From the NCBI GenBank assembly GCA_029641185.1, contig JAPWGK010000022.1, forward strand, positions 682,001 through 746,000: a stretch of DNA of 64,000 nucleotides, in the 5' to 3' direction. This document shows positions 12,716 to 23,421 of the stretch, one piece after another (positions within the stretch are counted from its first letter, which is position 1; the number at the start of each line of letters is the position of its first letter). Source of the stretch: Pseudofabraea citricarpa (lineage: Eukaryota; Ascomycota; Leotiomycetes; Helotiales; Dermateaceae). Made by a program: the position numbers and the translations under genes. The notes under the pieces were generated by a model. The model worked only from the letters and a program-made list of their open reading frames with translations, ran no database searches and was not told the origin of the DNA.

Positions 12716-15667
12716 TTAGAATTATATTATTAATTTACTAGATTTTAACTAAAATATCTTCTTTTACTTTTAAGTCTACTAATAACTTTTTAATTAAACT
12801 TACTTAGATTAGGAAAAAAGAGAGTTATTTTTATTTTAATAATAATTTTAAAGAAAGTTTTTTATTTTAGTAAAATAATATTAACTAGGTTTAGAATAAT
12901 ATATTTTAAAGTAATAATATAAAATAAGATTCTTCTAAAAGAATCTTAAAATCCTAGATCTTATTTTTTAAAGCTATAAATTATTATTCTAGGTTATTTA
13001 TAGTTATTTATAAACTTTATTTTATATAACTTATTTATCTAAGTCTAAGAAATACTAGTATTATTATTTTTCTAAATTATTTAAAGTCTTTAAAATATAA
13101 GAAGAAAACTAACTTATTAAGATAACCTTTAATTAAGTATATTTTCTAAAACTAGATATATTTTTTTTTAATTAATATAAGATTAATATAAAATCTAGAT
13201 TTTCTTATTAACTTATTATTTATATTAAAGATATCTATTATTATAGCTATTATATATAAGATATTATAAGAGTTTCTAGTAAAACTTATATTAAGTTTAA
13301 AGCTTTCGTTTTATTATATAAAAAACCTTATATTTTATAAATTTTTTTTTATACTTAATAATAAGTTTAAGATATTATTAGCTAAAATTTTACGTACTAA
13401 TATTATAATACGTATATATAAGATTAAATAACTTTTATTTTATAATTAGGTTTTAAAATCTAAAATATTAATTATATTAGATTATTAATTAAGTTAAACT
13501 TATATATTCTTTCTAGGTATTATAATTATATTTATTAACTCTAAATAAGTTCTTTAATATTCTCTTATTAGATTTAAATATCTAAGGGGTTCTTATTCTA
13601 GTAAAATACTTATAAAAACTATTATAAAAATTTTATAGAAATTTAATATTAAAGATAATATTATTATTATAATAACTAATAATACTAGTAATAATATTAT
13701 ATTAGTAAAAGAGTTAAATAATACTTTTAATCTTTTAACTTTACTAGGTATTATATTTTTATAAAAAATTACTAGAATTTCTTACTTAGCTTATATTATT
13801 TAATTTACTCTTAATAATCTCCTTAGTATTATTCGTATTAAACTAATAAATAATAATATTATTTAATCTTAAAAAAAAGAAGATAATAATATTTTTTAAG
13901 AGCTAAATAAAATAAATATTACTTATATTCTAATAACTTTAGCTAAAATATATTATATTAAACTAAGTTATATAATAATCTTATATTAATTAATATTAGA
14001 TAAGATATCTTATTATCTTTATTAATTTAAGTAGCTATTAAATTAAAGAATTTAATAAGATTTAAAAGAGAATTATCTAAGAAAATAATTTGTTAATAAC
14101 TAAATAGATTTTATAACTAATTTAAGATATTTTTACCTAATAGAATTCTACTTATATTATACTTATTTGAGTTTTATACCTCTAAGAAATAATTAATAAG
14201 TTTACTTATATTAATTAATATATTATCTATTATTTAAATAAAAATAAATAATCTTAGATTAAATATCTTATTAATCTTATAAAATTATTTAATTATTTAA
14301 CTAATATTATTAGTCGAGCTAAAAACCTATCTTATAGCTTTATTTTTAGTATATATAATAAGCTTTTTAAATATCTTAAAAATATATTATTAAAACTTAA
14401 AAGTAAAATATTTATTTAATTTTTATATATTATATAAATTATACCTATAATATAAGATATTAATATAATATTAATAAAACTTTATAAATATTATTAAGAA
14501 ACCTATATAAATCTTAGGAGTATTTATATAATTTATATAATCTTAATTTTTTCTTATAAAACTAAATCTTTTTAGGAAGATCTAAGTTTTATAATAAATA
14601 AAAAAGATTAGATTTATTATTATAAAGAATAATTTAAGCGGTTATTTAAAGCTAAATATAAAATAATATATAAAAGCTTAATTAAGTAAATAAGTTTATA
14701 AAGCTTAAATATTACCTTTAAACTTATAAATAACTTATTTTTACTTTTTATATTAAATAAGAATAAAAAAGATAAGATAAGCTTATTATCTAAAGCTAAT
14801 TAATACTTAATAAAAGATAAATTTCCTTACTTATAATTAATATATTTTTATAATAATTAATATTAATCTTAAGATAATTATTATTAATCTTAAGTCTCTT
14901 AAATTTTAATTTATATAAAAGACTAAGCTTCTTATTTTAGCTAAAATAATATAAGACTTTCTTTATATTTAAGTTACTAGTATTAATCTAAAATATATAT
15001 TTAATATTATCTAGGATATTTATTATTATTATTATATTAGACTAAGCCCTAAGATTATATTAGTTATTATTATTTATAATTATTATAATTAGACTTATAA
15101 TAATATACTAAAGATAAATAATACTTTTAATATATTAGCTTTTATAATAAATATATAAGGCTTAATCTCTAATAAAATTTTAAAAAAAGAGAATTAAAGA
15201 TTAAAAGATATAATTATAAAAATAATTATAACTTATATTAATAATAAAAAGGATATTTCTAATACTCTAAAATAAGCTCTTAGGACTAAAAGAATATTAA
15301 TACGAACCTATTAAGCCTAGTATCTAAATAATATATTTTCTTTTATTTAAAAAAGCTATATTTTTAAGATAAAATATTAAGCTAATATAAAGATAAAATA
15401 ATATCCTAATATATTTGATTTACTAGATTTTCCTAATAATTTAGAAAAACTAAGGTTACCTAAGACTAGTAATTTTTTATTATTATTATTAAATAAGTAT
15501 TAGAGATATTCTAAACTATTAAGTAATAAGACTAAAACTCTAAGAATATATACTTATTATATCTAGTTATAATAATCTTATAATAATTAAAGTTTTATTA
15601 CTCGCTTTTCTATTACTTTTATTAAGTCTTAAGAACCTTTCTTAGGATTACTAAAATTATATAAATT

Positions 15668-15785
15668 ACTTATAGGTTTTATAAGTAGGTTTTATTTTTA
15701 AAAAATAACCTATAGGTTTTTTTAAAATAAGAAAACCTACCTATAAGGCCTTATAGGGCAGGTAGGTAATAGGTAATAGGTACCT
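15668..15785. repeat. Right subterminal motif cluster
   Basis: Copies of AACCTATAGG, ACCTACCTATAAGG and CCTTATAGGGCAGG mirror the left cluster and again keep GC content lost from the interior. Confidence 0.6.
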
Positions 15786-15798
15786 ATACCGAAGTCTA
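15776..15798 (-). repeat. Right terminal inverted repeat
   Basis: Read on the minus strand it begins TAGACTTCGGTATAGGTACC, the same as the left repeat apart from position 8. Confidence 0.85.
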
Positions 15799-15806
15799 GC
15801 TGGTTT
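15799..15806. repeat. Target site duplication, right copy
   Basis: GCTGGTTT directly after the right inverted repeat. The final T corresponds to C in the left copy and makes a TAA with the next bases. A CAA (Gln) there would fit the family sequence. Confidence 0.75.
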
Positions 15807-16775
15807 AACACGACCGTAAGGAAGAGGCACGAGAGATTATCGTAGCAATTACAGACAAAGCCACCGATGACCTGGTAGTTGAAGGGACACTGCTTGATAT
15901 CAAGGCAGTTCTGAATGAAGAACAACGTGATGGGCCATTTCATTTTCGCGAACTACTTACTAGCGGTGAGCTACAGAACTTTCGCCGGCTGCTTATTGTG
16001 ATCTCCATCCAGCTAGCGCAGCAATTTACAGGCTCAAACATGATTAATTACTACGCGCCAGTTTTGTTCCAGCAGAGCATGGGTCTAAGTCGCAAAACAT
16101 CTTTAATCATGGGAGGCTGCGCACAACTAGTCTACCTCGTCGGTTCGGGTATTCCAGTGTTCCTAATGGATCGTTTTGGGAGAAGGTTCTTGCTTATGCT
16201 TTGCTCAACCGGATTGTGTCTTTGCTTCATCATGGTATCCATTCTCATCAGTCTAGATCGTACTAGTACAGCTTATGGAGCGACTGCCTTTGTCTTTATT
16301 TATCAACTTTTCATGGGCATCGGTTGGCTTCCCGTCCCATGGTTCTATCCCTCGGAAATCACCACGACGAGAAGTCGATCTCGAATGCAAGCTATTGCTT
16401 CTGGATGGAACTGGATGGCAGTCTTTGCGGTTGTGAAAATTACTCCAATTGCGTTTGGTATGTAACCAACTGTAGACAGTAGATCTATTGACAGTGGAAA
16501 CTAATAGAAAGCTAGCTAATATCGGATGGCACACATTCATCATTTTTGCGGTTCTAAATGCCGCTTTCATTCCTTTGGTTTATTGCTTCTATCCCGAGAC
16601 AAAGGGTATTAAGTTGGAAGATATCCCTCTCCTGTTTGGCAAGGGTGGATTGACAGGTGGTGTCTTCACGAGCAAGGGAGGCCGAACTGTGGTTCCACAC
16701 CAACACTCTATGACTATACAAGAGCCCAAGATCGAGGAGGATAATTCGGAAGGTCGTGCAATTCAAGTGGATTAG

Positions 16776-17317
16776 GTATAGCATAGCGAACGTCTTGAAG
16801 ACCTGCTATTCTGTTTTTTTCAATGGCTTCGGCAAATTTTGGGGGCTGAAAAGCAATACTTCTACTTTTCTTTTGAAGCAAGGAAATCCTCGAGAATCTT
16901 TTTTTGCCCTTGCAAGTCATCCTTTCTAATTTAAGCGTTATTTTTATCGACGAAACACTCACTAGGGCCTCATAAAAACCACTGACTCATGTATGCATAT
17001 TTAGTCTTTTTATCGTTCGACACTAGCCCTTCTATCCTAATTTGTTCAGTCGGATTTTTCTCCAACAAAGTAACATAATTCTAATTGTTATATTGGGGGT
17101 GAGCCCGGGACGCTCCCTGATACCATCTTGATGTACAAGGATTTGCTATAGCCATGTACCTGAAACTGAGATTTTTATCGTTCAAGCTTTAATCTTTTGG
17201 TGTGGTAAGGGCTTTTGAAAAGAACATCATTATCATCGCTTTATCAGCTAGAAAGAATTAACACACTTGATATTTGTCTGGATATCAGTGGTTGATTTCG
17301 CAAACCATCTTGAATTT
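16776..17317. other. Convergent 3' spacer
   Basis: Between the stops of the transporter remnant and the acyltransferase. No open frame of interest is seen; it probably holds both 3' UTRs. Confidence 0.5.
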
Positions 17318-18919
17318 TCAAGCGACAAACAATTTTTTCTCTAACCACCGCCCAAAATTTACCAGCTGCGTATCAACTCTTGTGAACAAGTCAGCTGCCC
17401 ATAGAACAGCTAGATAAGTGAAAATTGCTACGATAATACAACCCCAGGCAGAACCATTAAAGTAGGTTACTCGCATAGGTGACAATACTCTCTTATACAA
17501 GGTTGCAAGTACTTGGCCATGGCAGACATAAATACCAAATGATAGGTCACCAAGATACTGCATGAAATCCCAAGTGAATGGAATTTGTAGGGTTGGGTAT
17601 GATTCAAGAGCAAAGACAAGAAGACTTGAGCCAATGCAAAGCCAGAACTGATCCCCCGCCGGGCTTCCACGATAATGGTCTGGTATCAAACGATCTAGAA
17701 GTGGCCAGGGCCAATACTCGTTCGCAAGCTGATTTCCAAGTAAAGGCTGACCCAGCAGAAATATACCAAGTACAAGAACAAATACGTAGAAAATTCGTGC
17801 TTTTCGAGAGGGTCTTGACCCAAGGTCTTGGGAGCTGATTTCATGTCCAGGCAGTGAAGCAGACTGGTACCGGCTCGGGTATCTTGAGAAAGATAAATCT
17901 GCTAGGAATAAACCAGTGAGGAACAACGAGCTGTACGTTGCTACCCAATAATAGCTTGCTAAAATGAGAGTGCCACAGCATATCATTCTATTCCGCGTGC
18001 TCAATTTACAACACCCTGCACAGAAGCCGAATACAATCAAGCTTCCTCGGAACTCGACTGGGATAGTCCATAAGAACGACAAGTATACACTGCGGTTCGT
18101 GCCTTTACTCCATGCTTTAACGTCGGCAAAAGGGTTGCTGAGATATGCAAGGTCACTAGCCCAGTGTAAAATTCCACCTAAAAGTGTGTCTCTTGTCTGA
18201 ACGCGATCAATTATAAATCCGGTTTGCATCAATAGCATAGAGCAAAAGGTAGTAAAGCCGGAGGAGAGATAAAGTCGTAAATATCGGCGGAAGGTGACGC
18301 TTGCAAGTGTGTCAAGAAGTGGCCCAAATTGTCGAGAGCGGATCTGCTTGAGCATTTTATAGCTCAAGACATACCCTGAGATGATGAAGAAAACATTGAC
18401 CATCCCCTTTCCACTGCGAAGGATAGAAAAGAAGGGTTGCTTGAGTACCCATATATCATGACATCCAAACCCATTGTAATGAAAGGTCATGACGATCAGT
18501 GCTGCCACGCCGCGGAGTGCATCGAGGTACGATGTGAGATGTAATTTCTTTGTACGTTGTAGTCCTCCAGGTCGCATGTATCGAGGCAAGACTTTTAATA
18601 GGTTGGCCGGCAGAGCCAACAGTATTTGGATACTAATGAACCATAACCAAGAAGAATTTATTGAAAGGTCGTTCCATAATTGTGGCCTTGTGGCTTCATC
18701 CGACTCGAACGTTGCCGGTCTCCAATTTGTCGCTTCCGTAATGGTCTCTGTGCTTGATTGAGATAGTCCTCTTTGATGGGGGTTTATGAAACTATTCGAT
18801 GCATTCTTGTTTTCCTTGGGTTGTGCACTTAACGCAAAGGACTGGGTTTCTTGAGAGCTCGAACTGTTGTTGCTAGCATTGGTGCTCTCTTGTAGTTCAT
18901 AGCCAGGAATTATCCCCAT
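17318..18919 (-). CDS. Membrane acyltransferase (acyltransferase 3 family)
   Basis: A single exon of 533 residues with an ATG at 18919. Residues 1-80 are Ser/Asn-rich and hydrophilic. The family signature follows: SYLDALRGVAALIVMTFHY (Asp133, His147), then GMVNVFFIISGYVLSYKML and a series of hydrophobic helices to the C terminus (for example GDLSFGIYVCHG and GCIIVAIFTYLAVLWAADLF). This family of polytopic membrane enzymes transfers acyl groups to sugars, glycans or other exported compounds. The fungal members are mostly uncharacterised, so the substrate is unknown. The length is normal and no break is seen. Confidence 0.9.
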   Translation of the reverse strand: MGIIPGYELQESTNASNNSSSSQETQSFALSAQPKENKNASNSFINPHQRGLSQSSTETITEATNWRPATFESDEATRPQLWNDLSINSSWLWFISIQILLALPANLLKVLPRYMRPGGLQRTKKLHLTSYLDALRGVAALIVMTFHYNGFGCHDIWVLKQPFFSILRSGKGMVNVFFIISGYVLSYKMLKQIRSRQFGPLLDTLASVTFRRYLRLYLSSGFTTFCSMLLMQTGFIIDRVQTRDTLLGGILHWASDLAYLSNPFADVKAWSKGTNRSVYLSFLWTIPVEFRGSLIVFGFCAGCCKLSTRNRMICCGTLILASYYWVATYSSLFLTGLFLADLSFSRYPSRYQSASLPGHEISSQDLGSRPSRKARIFYVFVLVLGIFLLGQPLLGNQLANEYWPWPLLDRLIPDHYRGSPAGDQFWLCIGSSLLVFALESYPTLQIPFTWDFMQYLGDLSFGIYVCHGQVLATLYKRVLSPMRVTYFNGSAWGCIIVAIFTYLAVLWAADLFTRVDTQLVNFGRWLEKKLFVA

Positions 18920-19377
18920 TGTAATTCTCTTTCCATCAGAGTGTCGCTCTAGAGAAGCTAGAAGATGTTTTCTATTAGTAAATCTACTGGAATAAAGAAA
19001 CTTCGGATGTTAATTGACGAAAAGAACACTGGCTTACTTACGTACTTGCAACCTGGGTGCAAAGATTATGATAAGCACACTTGCTTGTAATGAAATCAGA
19101 TAACTGTTCTCATGCTGTGATTGAACAGTAAACTCAATTCGACGCTCGAAGATCAGAGCTTGTGACCAAAATTAAACAAAAGTCGGTAATGTCTACCAAC
19201 CGCGGACCTGAGAATATTGAGGGCCAGAATATTCTATATTGAACCAGTGCGGGAGCGCAAGTCCTTTTGTCAAGCACAAAATATTAGCAAGGAGATTGAT
19301 GCTCAATTCAACTGGGTATATTCCCCTCTAGTCAAGTTCGCTCAAAGTTAAATCTATAACGAAGCTTATGGCATGCC
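18920..19377. other. Promoter-side spacer of the acyltransferase
   Basis: No gene seen. It should hold the acyltransferase promoter and 5' UTR. Confidence 0.45.
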
Positions 19378-20100
19378 TTGCTGAATACCATGGAAAGTTT
19401 GTGTGATTATATTCAGCTAACCAGGTCAAGCAGAATTTCTCCAACACATCTCCTTGCTTTGAATGTGGGGACTTTAGTAAGAAGCTTGGTTTTTACTGAG
19501 TGTGGTTTGGAGCTAGCTGCGGATACATTTTCGACTCGCCTTGTATTCAGTATGTTATTGGAAACATACGGCTGTGAATTTATGGGAAGGGAGAGCATTT
19601 CATGGATCTGTATGTGGAGTCGGGACATCATCAACTGCTTTGTATCTCGCTTAGCTTTTATGGAGATACTAATCAATCCTTACTTGACCCTCAATTCCCA
19701 AAGGATTCGAACAAGCTCTACTCGAGGGATACTGACATGCCTTGGAAAACTTTACGCAACCCTTCGAGAGAACATCATAGCGTATCCCTTCCTGTTCTCG
19801 CTCTTAAGCGACATGTGCATGCATCGGTCATCAAGTTTCCACCTGGATCCCTACCCGGATTTCGATTGCCTTCAGCTTCCCTCCGCTCAGCTAGAATTAT
19901 TTTTCCCGGTATGCCAACTGCTTTGGTGGGGTAGTGCGTACGAGAGTATAGGATTAGTTTTCAAAAACCATATTGCCCAAGAATCCCCGACGTCAAGCAA
20001 TTACGAGCCCCGAGGCACCTCAACTACGAGGAGAACAATAACCAAGCTAGTAGACTCCATCAATGCAATTGAAACAAGCAAATTCGTACCAATTTACTGA
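19378..20100 (+). CDS. Uncertain open frame, 240 codons
   Basis: An open frame of 240 codons from ATG 19378. A second plus-strand frame (19602-19934) inside it looks at least as protein-like (NPSREHHSVSLPVLALKRHV), so the true frame is uncertain and a spliced or frameshifted gene is possible. No signal peptide, domain or motif is recognised in either frame. Listed only because the length is above background. Confidence 0.2.
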   Translation: MLNTMESLCDYIQLTRSSRISPTHLLALNVGTLVRSLVFTECGLELAADTFSTRLVFSMLLETYGCEFMGRESISWICMWSRDIINCFVSRLAFMEILINPYLTLNSQRIRTSSTRGILTCLGKLYATLRENIIAYPFLFSLLSDMCMHRSSSFHLDPYPDFDCLQLPSAQLELFFPVCQLLWWGSAYESIGLVFKNHIAQESPTSSNYEPRGTSTTRRTITKLVDSINAIETSKFVPIY

Positions 20101-20289
20101 TATATTAGTTAGTTTGAATTCTTTTAGAAGATGGTTGTTCCAAAGCACGTTCTCATGCTGCTCGGCGAAACCTCTCATCCGCAAGCTCAGGTGTTGCCGA
20201 ATATTGCCCGGAACTGCAAAGAACCTCGTACCTCACTCACGAACGGGCATCGCATTATTTGTTAGCCTCATCGCAACTGGATTGAAGGA

Positions 20290-21912
20290 ATGGCGCCCCG
20301 TTCTTCTCTCCGCCGGATACTGCTTCTACATCCTCCACGGTCGCCGCATTTCCCACGCTGGTTTACTCGACATTCTTTGGCATCTCAGCCACGACCGCAG
20401 CTGCCTTTCCTCTACCCACCACAGCGACAGCCTGTGGCGCGATTTCTCACGACCGAAACAAAGACATGGATCAAGAGCGAGGTCAAGAAGGGAATTAAAT
20501 ACACAGCGTACATGTACGCGGGGACCATCTTGTTTGTGATAGCAACATTTGGCGTGAAGCAGGAATACCTTGAACGGCTATTCCCATCAGCGAACGAATG
20601 GTCACTTTACACGCGATTCTTGTACAGGAACGCAAAATGGGGCGAGAGATCACACGAGGACAGCATTGGAAGCATTGATTGGGTTACGGCGGGAGGCAAT
20701 TACAAAGACTTGGTGACAAGACTCGAGGATCCCTCAGGAGACGGTGCTGGTTTGAAAGAGCAAGCCGACGGTGGTATTTTGGTAGCAGGTGTCGGGAGGA
20801 CTGGATTTGATATCTCGAACAAGTCTGAGCCGTGGCGGCGGGGCTATCATGATACCCTCATGGGCGCAGCGAGAGCAGCAGAGCACCTTGCGGATTGGGT
20901 CAAAGACCGGACAAGAGATGTTGCATTTCCTGCCAATTCAGTCATCGGCCCTTCGAATCCTAAGCCACGACCTCTTCCCCCCGGAGCACCAGCAGCACCT
21001 AAAGAGGAGAATTGCGAACCTGCTTTCGATCCCCCGGAAGTATATTATGTGCGCATCTTGACGACTAGAGGCTTCAACCAGAAGCAACGCGTGGATGCAG
21101 CTCTTGCATACGCTGCCTGGCTAGATTACAAGCGTACACCAGAGGCAGCTTTTGAAGTGTACAACTGGGCAGTGGATATTGCGACGGAACAGTATACGGA
21201 GCCTATCCTTGATCGCAAGACCGGCACATTGAATCTTGGTGATGAGCTACCAAGTAGCAATGCCTTAGCCGCAATCACGGCTCTTGCCAGACACCATGCC
21301 GTACATTCTGATGTCACTATATCACTCCCAATATTTCTCTCGTTGCTACGAGCTAGGCGTTCTCTTCCTAAGCCCCCAAAAGGTGAGGTGCAAGCTGAAG
21401 TAGTGGGTGAGAAAAACGACGGTTTGTTGTCTAGAGCAATAACTACGATGAAGCAGATCATTGTGTCTCCAGAATATCCCCCTCCGCCTCCAGATGGTAC
21501 GGCTGTACCGAAAAGGACCTCGCAGGAGCTCTGTGAGGAAGCGGTCATCATGGCTCATGTTGGAGAAATCCTCTATGCATCACGAGTGTCAAAAAGCAAC
21601 AAGGAGGAGGGGTTAGCCTGGACCCGAGAGGCAGTCGACGTCGCAGAAGGCGAGTTGAGGACTGGCCATATTCCAGAGGAAGCTAAAAAGACATGCAGAG
21701 ATTGCCTGCAGGTCGGCCTCACTAATTGGGAAACAATGGTACGAAAGCTAGCTCGAGAAGAGAGGGAGGCAAACAACAAGAATCAAAGGTCTGGCAGGTG
21801 GCTTGGCTTTGGGAACCAGGAACCGAAAGACTTTATGGGACGATGGGAAAGTGAAGAGCAAGTGGTAGGGCAAAGACTCCTTCGCTCAAAGGAGATCCTC
21901 GGCGATTCATGA
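20290..21912 (+). CDS. Mitochondrial inner-membrane protein with helical repeat tail
   Basis: A single exon of 540 residues. The first 50 residues are rich in Arg, Ser and Pro with almost no acidic residues, as in a mitochondrial presequence. One membrane segment follows (about residues 72-89, YTAYMYAGTILFVIATFGV). The large remainder is soluble and mostly helical, with TPR-like stretches (RVDAALAYAAWLDYKRTPEAAF and the AVIMAHVGEILYASR to AREEREANN region). This layout resembles fungal TPR-type proteins anchored in the mitochondrial inner membrane, such as adaptors of the i-AAA protease, but I cannot name the orthologue. Proline-rich linker at about 225-250. Confidence 0.7.
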   Translation: MAPRSSLRRILLLHPPRSPHFPRWFTRHSLASQPRPQLPFLYPPQRQPVARFLTTETKTWIKSEVKKGIKYTAYMYAGTILFVIATFGVKQEYLERLFPSANEWSLYTRFLYRNAKWGERSHEDSIGSIDWVTAGGNYKDLVTRLEDPSGDGAGLKEQADGGILVAGVGRTGFDISNKSEPWRRGYHDTLMGAARAAEHLADWVKDRTRDVAFPANSVIGPSNPKPRPLPPGAPAAPKEENCEPAFDPPEVYYVRILTTRGFNQKQRVDAALAYAAWLDYKRTPEAAFEVYNWAVDIATEQYTEPILDRKTGTLNLGDELPSSNALAAITALARHHAVHSDVTISLPIFLSLLRARRSLPKPPKGEVQAEVVGEKNDGLLSRAITTMKQIIVSPEYPPPPPDGTAVPKRTSQELCEEAVIMAHVGEILYASRVSKSNKEEGLAWTREAVDVAEGELRTGHIPEEAKKTCRDCLQVGLTNWETMVRKLAREEREANNKNQRSGRWLGFGNQEPKDFMGRWESEEQVVGQRLLRSKEILGDS

Positions 21913-22101
21913 TTGAGCTTGTAGGAATAATCCCATCCTATCTGTGTATGATAGAACTAAATGAATATCAACGATACCCCGGACCGTGCCCTTCGATGTT
22001 ATCTTTCAATCTGGCCAACATCAGTAAGAGCTGATATGATCAGATTCCTATCTTAGTGGCTTTTGGTTTAAGTGCATTAATCAAATTGCACCCATCCAAG
22101 C

Positions 22102-23421
22102 CTACTCATCATCCGCAACTTGTCCCCAGGTACTGGCTTCCTCGCCTGACCATGCCACTTCCTCAAACTCATCCTCCTCGCCACCATCAAATACATGGAA
22201 TTCAGGATTTTCATACTCGGCATCATTGGCAACCTCCTGGAACCAGTCGACAATGAGGCGATAACCCTTCGGGAGCATGACTTCTGTATAGTAGGGGACC
22301 CCCAAGCTGAAGACGGGGCAACCATAGGCTTGACGGCCTTTTCGACCTTCCGGGCCCTCGATGCAAATGCCAGAGGCTTCCGAGGATATAAGGTAAGCTC
22401 GTGCATACTGTTTTCTTACATTAGCCAATGGTTCTTAAATTATGTGTGGTTGGAGTTCAAACCTTTCGAAGCCACTTGGACAGGCCTTCATGTTGAATTT
22501 CATCGGTATGAAACCAGGTAGCAACAGCAGCAAACGCCGTGATGCGCGATGCCCATTTCTGGTAGTTGGTAGGATCGTTCAGGAATAGAGAAATAACCCG
22601 AGCTCCCTCTGAGACACCAATCACGTTGATACATGCCTTGTGGTGGACAAACTTTTGGATAACGTGGTTGAAGACGTAATCACAATGCTCCTCAGAAGAC
22701 CTGTTGCCTGGGATGGTGTTCTTCTCAGGATCATAGAGAAGAGTTGCCTCAACAGCACTCTTCTGCGGAATTGCGCCCCATGAGCTGGGCGTCACCGCCT
22801 GCTTGCCTCGGCGCCACCATCGCAGCTGACCCAAGTTGGCCAAGATGATACCAGGTGCATCGGAGTTGGTTGGAGAGGTATGCTGGGACTGGATGTACTT
22901 GACAAGATTGACTGCCGATCCCTTATTGATACCCCCCTCGCCTCCCAAGATACGATGAGCAAAGACACCAAGGTCTTGATTCTGCTCGTAGAATAGCACA
23001 ACTACACGTTCCTTGGTTTGGAGATCATTAGAGACGAAGATAGGAATGTGTGGTTCGTTTGCCGAGGCGCCCAGAGGAAGTCGGATCTTCTGCATGTCTA
23101 GATTCTCGAGACGGCTGTGGACAATATCGACAATGGCTTCTGTTGAAGATTAGCATGTCATATGAGGTGGATGTACCATACACTGACGGTTCATTGAATT
23201 CCGATGCACTTCATTGTAGCGCATGTTCTTGGTGATGAAGTACTTGAAATAAGCCTTGGGGTTTTCGATGTTTCTAATCTCATCTTCCTCGTTGATGAAG
23301 TAGCTGGGAGATTGTTAGCAGTTACTCATGCTTGCCTTTTGGTGCTCGCTTACCCAAGACCTCCCAACGTGTTGGGGAAGACAGGGTCTTTGGGAAGACC
23401 AGATGGGAGACGGCGGAACAT
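22102..23421 (-). CDS. Arb2-domain protein
   Basis: Four exons: 23354-23421, 23188-23303, 22463-23139 and 22102-22407, giving 388 residues. The N terminus is MFRRLPSGLPKDPVFPNTLG, followed by YFINEEDEIRNIENP and the conserved PHIPIFVSNDL. The core is an alpha/beta-hydrolase-like Arb2 domain with a nucleophile-elbow motif GVSEGARV and a tail ending in an acidic stretch. In fission yeast Arb2 belongs to the Argonaute siRNA chaperone complex, and related domains occur fused to class II histone deacetylases. A role in heterochromatin or RNA silencing is therefore possible but not shown. The last intron uses a weaker GTTTGA donor; the join (WLRK to YARAYLISSEASG) is smooth. Confidence 0.85.

Larger units (their letters stand above)
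9007..15798. mobile_element. RIP-mutated DNA transposon, about 6.8 kb
   Basis: The element is 6,792 bp, bounded by 23-bp inverted repeats that differ at one base and flanked by an 8-bp duplication of the host gene. Removing the element and one duplicate restores the transporter reading frame. An 8-bp duplication with TIRs beginning TAG, plus clustered subterminal motifs, suggests a hAT-like or other 8-bp-duplicating family, but the fifth TIR base (C) and the target sequence do not match the hAT consensus well, so the superfamily is open. The interior is almost pure A+T. Remaining C is nearly always before T and remaining G after A, while CpA and TpG are almost absent, as expected after saturating RIP. 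No transposase frame survives. Confidence 0.85.
8275..16775 (+). pseudogene. MFS sugar transporter gene split by a transposon
   Basis: Hexose-type major facilitator. The 5' part (ATG at 8275, intron 8372-8424, exon to 8811, next exon from 8876) has LLLGYDQGVMAGIIG, ERFGRR and SECAPADIRGALV. The 3' part (15807-16465, then an exon from about 16480-16520 to 16775) has QLAQQFTGSNMINYYAPV, DRFGRR and YPETKGIKLEDI. Together they make an ordinary 12-helix sugar porter. A 6.8-kb element separates them inside ETP-RW-LV/HDRKEEA. The 5' part is also broken by a one-base loss near 8556-8558 and by stops at 8594, at the split codon 8810/8876, at 8916 and at 8994-8999. Every stop falls where the family has Trp or Arg. 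The 3' part is open throughout. An alternative in-frame ATG is at 8230. The gene cannot make a full transporter. Confidence 0.9.

Noticed and set aside
9007..15798. AT-rich island as mitochondrial DNA insert or centromeric DNA
   Set aside because: Exact inverted repeats, a target duplication and CpA depletion identify a mutated transposon; no mitochondrial genes are present.
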